IMG/VR virus record: IMGVR_UViG_3300031512_000003
Span: 1 to 41,880 of that record
DNA length: 41,880 nt
Direction: 5' to 3' (one strand)
DNA from: a virus
Positions within the stretch are counted from its first letter, which is position 1, and each line of letters starts with the position of its first letter. The notes beneath the pieces were generated by a model. That model did no database searches. It was given only the letters and a program-made list of their open reading frames with translations, and was not told the DNA's origin. Below, piece after piece: positions 25,501 to 33,016 of this stretch. The position numbers and the translations under genes were made by a program.

Positions 25501-25976
25501 GAACCTTTGAGCTCAATACCTACTTGAGCGCCCCATTGCTTCAGAATATGTAATAGTTTGCTAGCATCATCTTGCACACTTTTCAACTCTTGCTTTAAGT
25601 TGCGTATAGATTGAATATGATTTTCAACAAGCTTGATTGAATCTGTAGTACTAAGATTATATTGTTTTTGTAAAGCTGATAATTGCGCTTGTACTCCTGT
25701 AATAAGAGCTAAGGAGGATCTTAAAGAACCTAAATACTCTACAGAATCTTTAATAACATTCTGAAACGATTGTGATTGGTCTAGTAGCTGCTTTGCTTTC
25801 TGGTTTGTGCCACCAAAAAGTGAATAAATTGATTGAAGTGCACGCTCTACTTCTGCTATATCTCCTCTCAGTGCAGATATCACTTTTGTAGGGTCACCTG
25901 TTTCAGTTGCTAGTGATTTGATTCTTTCAAGTAAGATATCTCGCTTCTGCTGTTCTGTACTTTGTTCTTCAGGCAT
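22530..25976 (-). CDS. Tail tape measure protein
   Basis: A 1148-residue protein in the invariant tape-measure slot after the frameshifted chaperones. Residues 1-330 are largely coiled coil (RDILLERIKSLATETGD; SIRNLKQELKSVQDDASKLL; EQERTQEELEKINRDFE). The middle contains hydrophobic Gly/Ala-rich segments (about 545-610), and a strong membrane-like segment lies at about 955-980 (FNLIVLIASVMVGLPFIIY). The C-terminal part has THHHSGAKG (about 1040) and a helical end. At 0.15 nm per residue a tail of about 170 nm is expected. No peptidase or lytic transglycosylase motif was noticed. The ribosome site is AAGGAG. Confidence 0.9.
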   Translation of the reverse strand: MPEEQSTEQQKRDILLERIKSLATETGDPTKVISALRGDIAEVERALQSIYSLFGGTNQKAKQLLDQSQSFQNVIKDSVEYLGSLRSSLALITGVQAQLSALQKQYNLSTTDSIKLVENHIQSIRNLKQELKSVQDDASKLLHILKQWGAQVGIELKGSDLEKSKKLLDEWLGQHTKLQLDFSLSEIKSLDDLKEKLNNWIKNNKFKVDITADTNYEHVLEILQLQKKTALLEEYKKRLQDIQKVEQASSPYTFSTHVKEKIGGIAERSAKALGVESFVEAYKGNLRYDASSTERILGFVGAKIRYTKQQREQERTQEELEKINRDFEMTAAGVPKREPTFAEKAFGFLFGVGHRNAIKAVTEGAKTSVPEVAEGFKETLPSLFPFLGRDKYSIAADVLGLSLAGLPEEETISSRKRKAKVALPEEFVPFKNVVAESFKTASQVVAEMSGTSQQKILVQQANTLDDLNKQSKKQVSISRDTLDVQEESMTMLTKLPEEMSQKQVEQGKGIGKPTFGSFLGALGSVISSLAHMAVKSTYGILGTGIGIANDLLSTGLTGALKTVGSGISTLAGIALGESAGKITGTMVDAVINAIVFGVGVAQQKALAARAFASEKGYAASPTQGGWGSAANIEALYSSMYITREDALRLAQELAKTGLDATTQLAQGSPLLFQYANLYKELGEYGTEAFKGILTGLGDATNSFRTVLYVTENLGGKLKGTLVTTSSLLQTISNLAPQMRMFNIDTTIVTSSLVKLVEKSSQLGALGINIGDAQTQQRIMKDWFDRSQYSLSMLAYLGTKGGKAGVTPTQGIVQELLGAEVAKSYTINLEGGAQPVLSIGKLSEKGTRGIFQGLESITAQRDVLVKLDTLKEAMKGKSKDEALVAAIIAGQQMFGMSKEGILALLSVSEKELKNEEVVKTLQGKTLPVQEQISRNIARVAGLTEYNQKIQLAAFNLIVLIASVMVGLPFIIYRAIKSAVPGWGAASDKAVLTQFQTQLTTGFTTSMTEIGNTMKVALQKSGQGSETVSKMIGATADLISGKVTHHHSGAKGVSLSSGIVTDISEYILPSLGKNEAFMIGHGSIDVLTPSQMNEAAKGSLDTLIHSSKKEISPIVNVETKPQIVINIKADTMDKDLIFEAIRSKLSQELR

Positions 25977-25985
25977 ATATACTCC

Positions 25986-26411
25986 TTATAGTATATCTTT
26001 CTTAACTACAGATTCAGGTAACACAACCTTATGTGTCTCTATATCTACTAATCCTACTCCTGGAACGTATTTAGAGTTTGCAGATACATGTTCTATTCCA
26101 CCAATAAGAGCACGACCAGATTCCTTTAGGTTCTTCTGTTTTTCTTTATATTCAGAGTACACTTTATAAATTTCTGGATGAGTTAAATAACCAACTAACT
26201 CTGCAGCAGGTTCAAACAGAGATTGCCATTCTTTTAACATGCGAATGCGTAAGAAATGGAAGAGCATCAACCATTGCACATCTTTTAAGCTTTGTACTTC
26301 ATTTGAATTTGGATTCCAACCATTCATTGCGCACACCAGGTATTTTAGGAATTCAAAGTCACCCATCAACTCCTGGAGTGTTTTTTCATCTGATGATGGG
26401 TGACTTAGGAG
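25986..26411 (-). CDS. Tail assembly chaperone C-terminal part, made by -1 frameshift
   Basis: A 141-codon frame downstream of and in the -1 frame to the chaperone gene. It reads LLSHPSSDEKTLQELMGDFE from the slip site. The rest is helical (LKDVQWLMLFHFLRIRMLKE) with a C-terminal VDIETHKVVLPESVV. An ATG at 26366 has AGGAG only three bases away, poor spacing, so independent translation is doubtful; the main product should be the fusion of 262 upstream residues and these 141 (403 in total). This corresponds to the T part of lambda gpGT and to P2 gpE+E'. It should bind the tape measure, encoded next. Confidence 0.85.
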   Translation of the reverse strand, partial: LLSHPSSDEKTLQELMGDFEFLKYLVCAMNGWNPNSNEVQSLKDVQWLMLFHFLRIRMLKEWQSLFEPAAELVGYLTHPEIYKVYSEYKEKQKNLKESGRALIGGIEHVSANSKYVPGVGLVDIETHKVVLPESVVKKDIL

Positions 26412-26417
26412 TTTTTT
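26356..26417 (-). promoter_or_regulatory. Programmed -1 ribosomal frameshift signal
   Basis: The heptamer A AAA AAC (26417-26411) is in the correct register with the upstream frame (codons CTA AAA AAC). Four bases later a 13-bp perfect stem (26406-26394 pairing with 26368-26356, arm AAGTCACCCATCA) closes a 25-base loop. The loop contains ACTCCAGGAGT, and its AGGAG could also pair with TCCT of the spacer, giving pseudoknot topology. The zero-frame stop comes two codons after the slip site. All elements of a canonical -1 site are present. Confidence 0.93.
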
Positions 26418-27196
26418 AGTTTATCCAATGCTTCATTTCTTCTTTTATCTACTTCAACATATGCTGCATAAAGGCTATCTATTACTGATGGTGGAAAGTG
26501 CTCAAGATATCTGCGTAATGCTTTTTTAACTGCAATAATATACGCCATTTGTGTAGAATAATCGGATGCTTTTATTGTATCTTGGAACATTTCATAAATA
26601 GTAACACCATTAATACCTTCCAGCGCATATACAATCTGTGCAAATGCAATAGCAGACAACCTACCTACTGTGCTGTTAATCATATCGTCTACTTCATCAA
26701 GTACTAGTAGCATATCAGATTGGTCTAACGCACGTAAAGTCCACTTCTGCTGATACAGTAAAACATCCTCTTTATACTCACCTTTAGCAATCAAAGACTT
26801 CAAAACATCAAGTGGTTTTTGTAAACCCTGTACAGCAGGTTTTACTTTTTGTAAATCTTCAGTGATTTTCTCTTCAATGATTGATTCTTTGGAAGGACCA
26901 GTATTTGTAACCGTTTGAGAAATACGAGAACGCTGCTGTGCATTAGGCATCTCTACATTTGGATCTTGATGCAAATCAGGTATATTAGGTTGTTGTGTAT
27001 ACGTGTTAAGTTGTTGTGTATACGTGTTAGGTTGTTGTGTATACGTGTTAAGTTGTTGTGTATATGAATTGTCTTGTGCTTGTGCGTGCTGAAAATTTTT
27101 TACTTGATTTTGCAACTGCTGTGCTTGTCTTTCAAGTAACACCTGTTCTACAGGCATGAACTCATCAGATAGATTAGGGTTTGTTATAGGTTTCAT
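26405..27196 (-). CDS. Tail assembly chaperone (gpG-like), zero-frame product
   Basis: A 263-residue protein beginning MKPITNPNLSDEFMPVEQ. I choose the ATG at 27196 because AGGAGGTTACA precedes it; an in-frame ATG at 27223 has no ribosome site. Residues 43-72 hold four 7-residue repeats (TYTQQLN/TYTQQPN). Residues about 125-263 are the helical chaperone domain (KWTLRALDQSDMLLVLDEVD; IAFAQIVYALEGINGV; RRYLEHFPPSVIDSLYAAY). It precedes the tape measure gene, is joined by a frameshift to the next frame, and is probably made in excess over the fusion. It should keep the tape measure soluble and recruit tube subunits. Confidence 0.8.
   Translation of the reverse strand: MKPITNPNLSDEFMPVEQVLLERQAQQLQNQVKNFQHAQAQDNSYTQQLNTYTQQPNTYTQQLNTYTQQPNIPDLHQDPNVEMPNAQQRSRISQTVTNTGPSKESIIEEKITEDLQKVKPAVQGLQKPLDVLKSLIAKGEYKEDVLLYQQKWTLRALDQSDMLLVLDEVDDMINSTVGRLSAIAFAQIVYALEGINGVTIYEMFQDTIKASDYSTQMAYIIAVKKALRRYLEHFPPSVIDSLYAAYVEVDKRRNEALDKLKNS
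26984..27067 (-). repeat. Four tandem 21-bp repeats in the chaperone gene
   Basis: Near-identical 21-bp units (plus strand gttgttgtgtatacgtgtta) encode YTQQLNT/YTQQPNT four times. The Gln/Asn/Thr-rich linker lies between the N-terminal segment and the helical domain. The period keeps frame, so copy number could change without breaking the gene. Confidence 0.9.
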
Positions 27197-27241
27197 TGTA
27201 ACCTCCTGTCTTAGTACAGACATTAAAGTTTATAGCATAAC

Positions 27242-27278
27242 AGCAGATACGAATATATTCACTATATCCGTATCTGCT
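27242..27278 (-). promoter_or_regulatory. 16-bp RNA hairpin between tube and chaperone genes
   Basis: Arms 27242-27257 and 27263-27278 flank a five-base loop. The only non-Watson-Crick pair is A/C in plus-strand DNA but a G-U wobble in minus-strand RNA, so the fold is perfect in the transcript. No U-run follows, so complete termination is unlikely; partial attenuation or protection of the abundant tube/sheath mRNA 3' end is more plausible. Confidence 0.65.
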
Positions 27279-27286
27279 ATACTATA

Positions 27287-27955
27287 TTATACATAATACT
27301 TAATTGGTCGAATTCTAGTTGCTATTACAGTACCTTCTTCTAATATTGCTTCATTCCTTTCTGCTGTAGGTATTCTTTCACCTAGTTTAGTTATCCAGCA
27401 TTCAAAAAATACTCTACCAAAGATAATAGCACCAGTTGTTGGTGCATAATATACTTCAAATATATCAATTGGTCTAACCTGCTGCAGCAAACTTACATAC
27501 GTATTAAGTAAGGTTGTATCATTAGAGTTTGGATCGCGTGAAACATCTCCTTCAGTTCCTGCTAAGTCAGCCCTAACCATCGCTGCGAGTAAGTTAGAAC
27601 TATACAAAGCATAGCGTTTTAAGTTAATAGTAATTTCCTTCTGCTTTCCAGGTATAACTTCACATGCTTCGCCAGGCCAGTAGTTGGTTTGACCAAAAGT
27701 TTGTTCAGTTAACGCACCCCAACCTGTACCAAATGTATTATTAGGGAAAGGTTCAATCTGGTGTATAGTTTGAGCGTCACGTGTTAAATCATAACTAAAC
27801 TCATTTATGTAACCAATTGCCATGTGCTCAGTTCCGAATCGTACCCCCATTGTAATGGACTGTATTGCAGATCTTGGTACAGGTGTTTCAACACCAGGTA
27901 CTCCTCCACCTGCCATACCCCAGTTAATTGGAAGTATTCTATTAGGAAGTGCCAT
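27287..27955 (-). CDS. Tail tube protein
   Basis: A 222-residue protein immediately downstream of the sheath gene, the usual place for the tube subunit. It begins MALPNRILPINWGMAGGGVP and contains EFSYDLTRDAQTIHQIEPF, GEACEVIPGKQKEITINLKR and a C-terminal FFECWITKLGERIPTAER plus EGTVIATRIRPI. The alternation of strands with a conserved 'I.E...V..GT......I' ending fits the gp19/tube fold. The ribosome site AGGAGG is ideal, fitting high expression. A stable hairpin follows the gene and may set its mRNA level relative to the chaperones. Confidence 0.8.
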   Translation of the reverse strand: MALPNRILPINWGMAGGGVPGVETPVPRSAIQSITMGVRFGTEHMAIGYINEFSYDLTRDAQTIHQIEPFPNNTFGTGWGALTEQTFGQTNYWPGEACEVIPGKQKEITINLKRYALYSSNLLAAMVRADLAGTEGDVSRDPNSNDTTLLNTYVSLLQQVRPIDIFEVYYAPTTGAIIFGRVFFECWITKLGERIPTAERNEAILEEGTVIATRIRPIKYYV

Positions 27956-27968
27956 AGATTATTTCCTC

Positions 27969-30269
27969 CTACAGTAATATAGTGTAATATCCTTCAGTAT
28001 ACTTATGCGTATAAACAGCATAGTATGAATACTTAATAACAACTGTATCAGGTTTTTGTGAAGAAACTGCTACATTTATATCCCCAATTGACTCAATAAG
28101 TCTATTGTTAAGGTATGAGATAAAGAGGTTGGATAAGTAACCTTTAATCATTCCAGCATATCCACCTCTATTATAAATCAAAGAACCTCTAAATGTTCTA
28201 TCCATCTGGATAGCAACATCTCTTGCAATATAATCTTTAGCGGTAATGATATTAATGTTATTGCGTTTGACTGTGCTGTTATCGGTTGTCAAATCATCAA
28301 CAACTTTAAACACACCACCTGAAGAAGTAAGCAAGAAGCAACTATCGCTACCAGCTTGCTGTAACATATAATCTGTATAGTAACTATCGTAATCATCTTC
28401 AAATGGTTCTAATCCAGGTACTACACGACCAAGCAATGTTGTTGTTGGACTTGGGAAAGAATCCCTAAAAGCCATTACAGCTGCACCAATGAAAGCACCA
28501 TCAACAACAGTTGTTGCTTGTTGTCCTGTTGTTGGATCTGTATAGTAATATTTTGCACGAGTGGCATTAACAAACACAACCCGTTCACACTTTAATGTTG
28601 TAGCTATTCCACGAAGTGAATTCGGATCTGAGCTATCCCCAACTGGTGTTAAAGCTGGTGCACCTGTCCAAGCCATACGATATCGACCATTATCTGGTAA
28701 ACTGCGTTCAACAACATGTGCTTGTAATGCTGCACGACATAATGGTGAAGAATTAAGTATAGCAACATCTTGTACATCCCTATACTTGATAACATCAAGT
28801 GCATTAATATAATCAGAAATAGTTGCAGTGGGTCTGACCTGAACTATCGCAATTCTTGGAACATTGTAGTTCTTGAGTGCAAGTTTTGCAATCATCACTA
28901 AATCATTTTGTGGTATTTCTTCACCAAGATCATCTAAGACATCCTCAAAAGTCCAGAATTCTTTATATTTCATGAAGTCTGTACTTGGTCTATTAATTTC
29001 ATAAGAAACATAATATGTACCACCAGTTGCAACCTTCGGTGTATTTTGTATTGTAATACTTTGACCTATTTTCAGTAAATCAAGATTGGCAGGATCACCT
29101 GTTATAGTAATAGATGTTCCTCCAACAAGCACTTGTACTTTTATAACAAACATATAGTCAGTACCACTGATATTAGCAACAATCTGTGAACTATTAGCAG
29201 CACGTGCTATTGTTACAGGGGAAGCAAGCCTTAATTCTAACTGACCTGATGTGCTTGTTATTGTCTGACCATTCGTTATTGTAACAGTACTAGAACTTCC
29301 TGGAGTTGTAGCTGAAATCCTAATGTCTCCTCCAACGATTGCAACATTAAATCCATCACTAGATATAGCTGCATTCAGTTTTGAAACTAAATCACTGTAT
29401 GTAGTAGCACCTGTATCTAACATGATGCCATATTGTTTAGAATTGACGTTAATATAGTAAACATTACCTGCTATCAATCCAGAAGAAGTCCCACCTACAA
29501 TACCTGTTAAGCCAAATTCCTGATAAGCACTTGTTGCATCTTGTCCAGCAACTGCTGTTTCAGGTGTTGCACTGAGTGCAGCTAACAAGTCATTTGAAGT
29601 TCCTGCACCTATTGAAACAGTAGAACTTGAACCAGTAGTAGTATTGGTGACACGAATATCTCCACCAACAATAGATACAGCAAAGCTAGTTGATGAAAGT
29701 TGTGTATTAATTGCGTCAACAAGACCTTGATATGTCATTCCACTAGTAACAACCACTGAATAATTTACTTGTGAACCAGATGTAGTACCTATCTTGATTT
29801 CATATGCACCTACAGATAATCCACATCCAGCTGTTCCTACAATACCAGTTAACCCAAATTCCTGATAACCTGATGTTGCATTAGAACCAGGTACACTTGG
29901 ATCAGGTGTTGTACTTAATGCACCAAGTAATCCTGTACCTACAACCCCACCTGTAATAGTGTTACTTTCACTATTCACTAACCATGTAATATCACCAGTT
30001 GTTAAGTTAACTGAGATATCTACACCTTCAATTATGTCATTCAATCCACGTTGTGTTCCGCACTGCAGTATACGATATATACCAGTAGAATACTGCTCAA
30101 GTTTATCAACTGTTCCAGCAACTCTTGTAACACTTTCAAATAAGATTTTCTTATAAGGACTTGCTTTACCTATAAAACATGGTTTTCGCTGGGTGCTAGT
30201 TGGATTCGGTGCACCAGGTATCTCTATTTCCTCAATAACAGTCCCAGGTAATCTATAACCTAATGCCAT
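27969..30269 (-). CDS. Contractile tail sheath protein with duplicated insertion domain
   Basis: A 766-residue sheath protein. The start MALGYRLPGTVIEEIEIPGA is typical of phage sheaths (exposed N-terminal strand that links to the neighbour subunit). The C-terminal half has IAIVQVRPTATISDYINALD, DVAILNSSPLCRAALQAHV, a surface region, then DDLTTDNSTVKRNNINIITA (sheath C-terminal linking domain), RDVAIQMDRTFRGS and VVIKYSYYAVY. Residues about 113-336 are an insertion of two about 113-residue repeats. The protein is longer than common 400-650 residue sheaths because of this insertion. It pairs with the tube gene 14 bases downstream. AGGAGATAAAAT precedes the ATG. Confidence 0.9.
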   Translation of the reverse strand: MALGYRLPGTVIEEIEIPGAPNPTSTQRKPCFIGKASPYKKILFESVTRVAGTVDKLEQYSTGIYRILQCGTQRGLNDIIEGVDISVNLTTGDITWLVNSESNTITGGVVGTGLLGALSTTPDPSVPGSNATSGYQEFGLTGIVGTAGCGLSVGAYEIKIGTTSGSQVNYSVVVTSGMTYQGLVDAINTQLSSTSFAVSIVGGDIRVTNTTTGSSSTVSIGAGTSNDLLAALSATPETAVAGQDATSAYQEFGLTGIVGGTSSGLIAGNVYYINVNSKQYGIMLDTGATTYSDLVSKLNAAISSDGFNVAIVGGDIRISATTPGSSSTVTITNGQTITSTSGQLELRLASPVTIARAANSSQIVANISGTDYMFVIKVQVLVGGTSITITGDPANLDLLKIGQSITIQNTPKVATGGTYYVSYEINRPSTDFMKYKEFWTFEDVLDDLGEEIPQNDLVMIAKLALKNYNVPRIAIVQVRPTATISDYINALDVIKYRDVQDVAILNSSPLCRAALQAHVVERSLPDNGRYRMAWTGAPALTPVGDSSDPNSLRGIATTLKCERVVFVNATRAKYYYTDPTTGQQATTVVDGAFIGAAVMAFRDSFPSPTTTLLGRVVPGLEPFEDDYDSYYTDYMLQQAGSDSCFLLTSSGGVFKVVDDLTTDNSTVKRNNINIITAKDYIARDVAIQMDRTFRGSLIYNRGGYAGMIKGYLSNLFISYLNNRLIESIGDINVAVSSQKPDTVVIKYSYYAVYTHKYTEGYYTILL
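29262..29933 (-). repeat. Duplicated 339-bp module in the sheath gene
   Basis: Two 113-residue units share ATSxYQEFGLTGIVG, a beta hairpin, a helix (LVDAINTQL / LVSKLNAAI), VGGDIRVT/VGGDIRIS and TGSSSTVSI/PGSSSTVTI. The strand-helix-strand pattern 'TYxxLVxxINxxxxSxxFxVxIVGGDIRI' resembles the flagellin hook IN motif. Expected to project from the outer surface of the sheath. Confidence 0.8.
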
Positions 30270-30377
30270 ATTTTATCTCCTCTATACTGTTTACAATTTC
30301 TCCTATACAGAAAGGATTTTCTTATTTACATCACTATAATAATAGAAAACTAATATAAATTTTATAGTATAACAAAA

Positions 30378-31076
30378 TTACTTTATTTTAGTCTCACCTG
30401 AAATATCTATACTAGAAAGTTGTACAAATGTTTTACTATAATCTTTAAATCTATATTCCACTAAAACAGATAACTCAATTGTATTTGTACAAATATATTG
30501 TAAACCTTGTTCATCTGCAATTTCTTTTTCACTACCTACTCGTATAGGTTCCATTGTTGGTGAGATAGCAAAGAATGATTTATCATCATCTTGATAAATA
30601 AATGTAGTTTTAAAAAAATGTATAAAACAGAATCTAACAGCATCAATCAGTTTTCTACGTTCTTCAGGTGATAACGTAGCAATAAGTAATGTTACTTGTA
30701 AGTTATCCATACCACCAAATACTTCTTGACCATACAATAACCCATCAACACCTATATACTTATCAATATACACCAGATTATCTGAACCGATGTATACAGG
30801 TTTCTCTTGATGTTGCATAACAACAACAGCAATCATAGGAAATTTTCTAGTTGTATAGGAAAATACTTTCGAAACAAATAACTTTTTCTTGTCCTCAGAA
30901 TTTTGAAAGCTTTCAATTGAAGGAAACACAACAGAAAAATAGCTACTATTTTGGTTAAAAAAAGTTTTAAGAATTTCAACAATAACAGAAGATGTCTGCG
31001 TCTCAATAAAAGACCAATGAAAATCCTCAAGAGGTGCACCTATGACATCAGGATGTTGTCTTGCAAATAAACTCAT
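30378..31076 (-). CDS. Putative tail terminator/completion protein
   Basis: A 232-residue protein just upstream of the sheath gene. It contains VIVEILKTFFNQNSSYFSVV, FPMIAVVVMQHQEKPVYIG, LQVTLLIATLSPEERRKLID, VRFCFIHFF and a C-terminal ELSVLVEYRFKDYSK. A helix-strand layout with long central strands and position before sheath and tube match tail-terminator or neck proteins (T4 gp15-like, lambda gpU-like in role). It overlaps the preceding gene by four bases (ATGA) with a weak ribosome site, so translation is probably coupled. The assignment rests on gene order. Confidence 0.5.
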   Translation of the reverse strand: MSLFARQHPDVIGAPLEDFHWSFIETQTSSVIVEILKTFFNQNSSYFSVVFPSIESFQNSEDKKKLFVSKVFSYTTRKFPMIAVVVMQHQEKPVYIGSDNLVYIDKYIGVDGLLYGQEVFGGMDNLQVTLLIATLSPEERRKLIDAVRFCFIHFFKTTFIYQDDDKSFFAISPTMEPIRVGSEKEIADEQGLQYICTNTIELSVLVEYRFKDYSKTFVQLSSIDISGETKIK

Positions 31077-31324
31077 TTTTCTATACTTATAACATTACAG
31101 AGTATTGTTTTATTCCTTAAAGAGCTTGTAACATATACTTTATCAAAGTATAGACAAGGAGAATCTTTAAATATACAACAAGGTTGTTTTTCCTCATCAT
31201 ATACTAGATCTTCTACTCTACCTGAACCAGGGCACTCAGATGGTCGGATGATAACACCATCATCATCAATCAAGATTTCTGAAAACAGTACTTCAACACT
31301 ACTATTTTTTATCCTCACACTCAC
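31073..31324 (-). CDS. Small Cys-containing protein, unknown
   Basis: An 83-residue protein starting at a GTG (31324) placed after AGGAGGAGG. Its 5' end overlaps the preceding gene by 23 bases and its stop overlaps the next ATG. It has a beta-rich look, and five Cys at SECPGSG, QPCCIF, SPCLYF and LCNV, which could bind a metal. Position in the neck region suggests a small connector or adaptor protein. No family recognised. Confidence 0.5.
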   Translation of the reverse strand: MSVRIKNSSVEVLFSEILIDDDGVIIRPSECPGSGRVEDLVYDEEKQPCCIFKDSPCLYFDKVYVTSSLRNKTILCNVISIEK

Positions 31325-31988
31325 CCTCCTCCTCTATACGTGCAAGATGTAGCTGGTCGTTGTCAACGATAATTTTCCACATCACACCACCTACTTTACT
31401 TTGATAATGTGTACTACTAACTTTGTCTACTAACCTTTTTACATAGGGAGTTAATGGTATTACTCTCTTACTGTTAAGGTAACTATATGCTCTTTCAGTA
31501 TCAGCAATCTTTTCAGAATATAAATCTTCACTCTGATATGCCATTTTCTTGGCAAGAGAAAGTAGATAAGCAGCTTCACGAGGGCATAAGTTAGTATGAA
31601 CATCACCTTTAACTAACTCTTGAACATCTGTAACAGTTAAATTGTTTTCACCCCATACACGAAGTGCTTTCATTAAATCCATTCCTTGTTTTCGATATCG
31701 CTGATTCAAATCAAGTAAGAAAGGTACTGCATCTTTCAACACTTGAGTTGACTTTTTGTTCTTCAAATCTTGTTTTAGCTTTTCTTCCATATCAAGTAAT
31801 CCTCCTTTACCTGTATAATAATTAGGTATTTCTTCAATATGATCTTTTGCAATATCTTCTACATATTCAGATATGCTATTCTTAGCTTTTTCACTATCAT
31901 TTTCAGCATCAGTAATAATTTTCTTAATAGTATCTTTATGCTCTTGTTCTATCATTTTACCAACTTCTAGTTCTTTTTCTTTTGACAT
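31302..31988 (-). CDS. DUF5661-like helical protein in neck region
   Basis: A 228-residue, highly charged helical protein. Its N-terminal third contains EVGKMIEQEHKDTIKKI, then a helix ending IAKDHIEEIPNYYTGKGGLL. This 'G..IE.EH...... IA.DH..E.P.YY' layout resembles the DUF5661 family, common next to phage capsid and protease genes, though here an insertion separates the halves. The C-terminal two thirds are helical and lack a recognisable motif. A GAGGTGAATT site precedes the ATG. Role unknown; it could be a neck or minor capsid component. Confidence 0.5.
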   Translation of the reverse strand: MSKEKELEVGKMIEQEHKDTIKKIITDAENDSEKAKNSISEYVEDIAKDHIEEIPNYYTGKGGLLDMEEKLKQDLKNKKSTQVLKDAVPFLLDLNQRYRKQGMDLMKALRVWGENNLTVTDVQELVKGDVHTNLCPREAAYLLSLAKKMAYQSEDLYSEKIADTERAYSYLNSKRVIPLTPYVKRLVDKVSSTHYQSKVGGVMWKIIVDNDQLHLARIEEEGECEDKK

Positions 31989-32005
31989 AGTAATTCACCT
32001 CACGA

Positions 32006-33016
32006 TTACAATAAAGTATAAATTACACCACCAACATCTTCTATTGCACGTATTAACTCAGTATCAAATTCAGTATGTAACAATTGAAGTTGCGGACCAT
32101 ATGTATACTTTGTGAGTTTAACAGCCCTGTATCGCTGACCTGAAAACGTACCAGTTAAGAACTCAATTACATCAGTTTCTTCAACTCTTACTTCAGGCAT
32201 AACCCACCAACGCAATGGCTTCTTAACAGTCCAACCATATTCACCTTGTGCTACTTCTTCAGTTGGAGCAACACGAGAGGCTAAAAATGCAGGTATATGT
32301 ATATTAAATCTATTATCAATCTCCCAAAGAGTTGGATGGTTTCTATATCTAAATCGTATTGAATTAAACTTACTACTAGGAGATGTAGAAGTTTTTCTTT
32401 CAAATACAACTCTAAACTTAATTTGTGTAGGATATGGTTCAGTAAATACAAGCGATTGTGCTTTACGATTACTTAACAAATCAGTTGAAGGTACCATTGT
32501 TAGTTCTGTCCATGTAGTACCATCTATAGAGTAATAATATCTTACTCTATTTATACTAGGATCAAACTGATCTGCTACAAGAAAATAATCTACCTCACAA
32601 AATTTTTCTAATGATAACCATGTAGTTTCTATATAACCTGTCAATGCTGTACCTGATAGTGTAAATGCTTTTCTATCAGCTTGGACAATAACCCCTGGAG
32701 ATTGATAATCATATTTTGATGGGGTTGACAGTGTATACTCTTTGTAACCATATTTTTGATAACCTTCTAAGTAGCCTGTTCCATCACATAAAATATGTGT
32801 TTTATCAGGAGTATTTGTTTGAGAGTTCCAGCAATAGCATCTAGTAAGCCCAGGCACAACATTACCTATTGGAGTAATAGTGGAATTCTTAAACAATGTA
32901 CAAGGAGAGCCAAACCCATTCATAATAATACGATTACGGTTTAGTAGTCTGTTGTAGATATTATATTTATCTACAACCCCACGTATATCATTTCTGGTTG
33001 TATTAGTCCATCTCAT
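32006..33016 (-). CDS. Putative neck/head-completion protein with Cys cluster
   Basis: A 336-residue protein beginning MRWTNTTRNDIRGVVDKYN. Residues about 55-90 contain LTRCYCWNSQTNTPDKTHIL followed by CDGTGYLEGYQKYG: four Cys in a C-x-C-x15-C pattern with GTGY..GY, which recalls a zinc-knuckle seen in neck proteins of several large phages. The middle is a jelly-roll-like domain (about 110-230; YYYSIDGTTWTELTMVPS). The C-terminal part includes WWVMPEVRVEETDVIEFLTG. It overlaps the Nudix gene by 14 bases. Its place between head and tail genes suggests a connector. Confidence 0.5.
   Translation of the reverse strand: MRWTNTTRNDIRGVVDKYNIYNRLLNRNRIIMNGFGSPCTLFKNSTITPIGNVVPGLTRCYCWNSQTNTPDKTHILCDGTGYLEGYQKYGYKEYTLSTPSKYDYQSPGVIVQADRKAFTLSGTALTGYIETTWLSLEKFCEVDYFLVADQFDPSINRVRYYYSIDGTTWTELTMVPSTDLLSNRKAQSLVFTEPYPTQIKFRVVFERKTSTSPSSKFNSIRFRYRNHPTLWEIDNRFNIHIPAFLASRVAPTEEVAQGEYGWTVKKPLRWWVMPEVRVEETDVIEFLTGTFSGQRYRAVKLTKYTYGPQLQLLHTEFDTELIRAIEDVGGVIYTLL

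Noticed and set aside
25986-26369. Independent downstream chaperone gene starting at TTG 26369 or ATG 26366
   Set aside because: The AGGAG is 0-3 bases from these codons, poor for initiation, while a complete -1 frameshift signal leads into this frame.
27197-27223. Longer start (ATG 27223) for the tail chaperone
   Set aside because: No ribosome site precedes it; AGGAGGTTACA lies directly before the ATG at 27196.
30270-30377. Promoter before the sheath gene
   Set aside because: The gap is AT-rich and has TATAGT/TATTAT-like words, but no -35 box at usable spacing and no clean phage late-promoter motif.
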